Source: Pseudomonadales bacterium
Lineage (GTDB): Bacteria; Pseudomonadota; Gammaproteobacteria; Pseudomonadales; Litorivicinaceae
Length of the DNA stretch: 6,246 nucleotides
Assembly (NCBI GenBank): GCA_012269655.1
Contig: JAAXJV010000279.1
Coordinates: forward strand, 1-6,246
Direction: 5' to 3'
The notes beneath the pieces were generated by a model that was not told where the DNA came from, did not search any database, and worked only from the letters and a program-made list of their open reading frames with translations. The translations under genes and the position numbers were made by a program. Shown piece by piece: positions 5,467 through 6,246 of the stretch (position 1 is the stretch's first letter; the number at the start of each line of letters is the position of its first letter).

Positions 5467-6246
5467 TTAGTTGCCCAAGCCCGGCAGCACAATTTCACCG
5501 CCACTGTCGTCGCCAGGTAACCCAAAGCCGCCCAGTCCGCCATCATCGCTAGGCCCTAGGTCAAAGGTCACGGCATCTAATGCTTCTTGGCTGATTTCCT
5601 CTTTTTCTTCAACCACCCACTGCGGGTTCATGAAGATCAGAATCATCGAAAGAACCTGAATACAGATAAAGGGCAGTACACCTTTGTAAATCTGATCGGT
5701 GGTCATGGCCGGAATTGTTTTGCCCGTCATCTTGTCGATATAAGACTTCTTGGGAGCCACGCTTCGTAAATAGAACAATGCGAATCCAAAGGGCGGCGTC
5801 AGGAAGCTGATGGCCATGTTCATGCCTACCAAGACCAGGAACCACACCATATTGATGCCCATGCTTTCGGCGACCGGCCCAATGAGCGGCATCAGGATGA
5901 AGGCAATCTCGAAGAAGTCGATAAAGAAGCCCAACACGAACACCAGAAAGCTGACAAAGATCATGAAGCCGGTTTCGCCACCTGGAACTAGGCTGAACAA
6001 ATGCTCGATCCATAGATCGCCATCAATCGCCCGGAAGGTCAGCGCAAAGATGGTAGAGCCGACCAGAATGAACATGACGAACGTCGCCAATTTCGTGGTT
6101 GAGTCTAGCGCCCCATGCAGGGTTTCTTTATTCAGTCGACCGCGTAGGGCAGCCAAGATAAGGGCACCCACTGCACCCATCGCGCCGCCCTCGGTGGGGG
6201 TCGCCCAGCCGACGAAAATGGTACCCAGCACCAAGAAGATCAGAAT
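5467..6246 (-). CDS. dctM: TRAP transporter large permease (DctM family), C-terminal part (5' end outside window)
   Basis: The 12-helix subunit of a tripartite ATP-independent periplasmic transporter, driving Na+-dependent uptake of an organic acid delivered by a periplasmic binding protein. The visible 259 residues read in frame to the window edge and start ILIFLVLGTIF. The TTG near 6234 is internal, not a start. The family signature GWATPTEGGAMGAVGAL is followed by at least five hydrophobic helices and the SFLTPPFGFALFYLRSVAP block of the C-terminal half. The GGAMGA wording and the IYKGVLPFICIQVLSMILIF last helix resemble the larger mannitol/chloroaromatic-type DctM group rather than the classic dicarboxylate type. 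An unusual 49-residue acidic and glycine-rich tail follows the last helix. The small permease and binding protein genes would lie upstream, beyond 6246. A terminator follows the stop, so dctM is the last gene of its operon. Confidence 0.92.
   Translation of the reverse strand: MLIFLVLGTIFVGWATPTEGGAMGAVGALILAALRGRLNKETLHGALDSTTKLATFVMFILVGSTIFALTFRAIDGDLWIEHLFSLVPGGETGFMIFVSFLVFVLGFFIDFFEIAFILMPLIGPVAESMGINMVWFLVLVGMNMAISFLTPPFGFALFYLRSVAPKKSYIDKMTGKTIPAMTTDQIYKGVLPFICIQVLSMILIFMNPQWVVEEKEEISQEALDAVTFDLGPSDDGGLGGFGLPGDDSGGEIVLPGLGN

Noticed and set aside
5609..6013. 134-residue open frame on the minus strand inside dctM
   Set aside because: It is in a shifted frame within the DctM coding sequence on the same strand, and the DctM frame carries the clear family motifs.

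Overview
The window looks like ordinary, very compact core chromosome of a gammaproteobacterium. The UvrD, PurU, YfgD-type ArsC, YpeA-type acetyltransferase, BenE/YdcO-type permease and YciA-type thioesterase all resemble their Escherichia coli or Pseudomonas counterparts along their length, as far as I can compare from memory. A TRAP-type permease at the right edge is common in marine and other aquatic gammaproteobacteria. A finer assignment cannot be made from the sequence alone. I see no insertion sequence, prophage, CRISPR array, tRNA, rRNA, toxin-antitoxin pair or defence island.

Layout from left to right: (1) the 3' end of purU (+), cut by the window edge. (2) A YfgD/ArsC-family reductase (-), convergent with purU and sharing a CTAG in which both stop codons lie. 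(3) A YpeA-like GNAT acetyltransferase (+), divergent from arsC across only 26 bp. (4) A BenE-family permease (+), whose start codon overlaps the end of the acetyltransferase gene. (5) A six-helix membrane protein (-) resembling a stand-alone MASE1-type sensor module, overlapping the end of benE by 26 bp. (6) An intact uvrD helicase gene (+), divergent from the membrane protein across 86 bp. (7) A YciA-like acyl-CoA thioesterase (-), overlapping the end of uvrD by 6 bp. (8) A strong intrinsic terminator on the minus strand. (9) The 3' part of a TRAP transporter large permease (DctM, -), running off the right edge.

The genes do not form a single pathway. They cover folate and one-carbon metabolism, redox or arsenate-type chemistry, acetylation, aromatic acid uptake, DNA repair, acyl-CoA hydrolysis and organic acid uptake. 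The only convincing operon is the acetyltransferase-benE pair. The main oddities are organisational. All three convergent pairs overlap at their stops, two divergent pairs have very short control regions, and the terminator of the TRAP operon sits almost against the thioesterase start codon. I found no convincing new biological system. The uncharacterised membrane protein and the acidic, glycine-rich tail on the DctM protein are the least explained parts.
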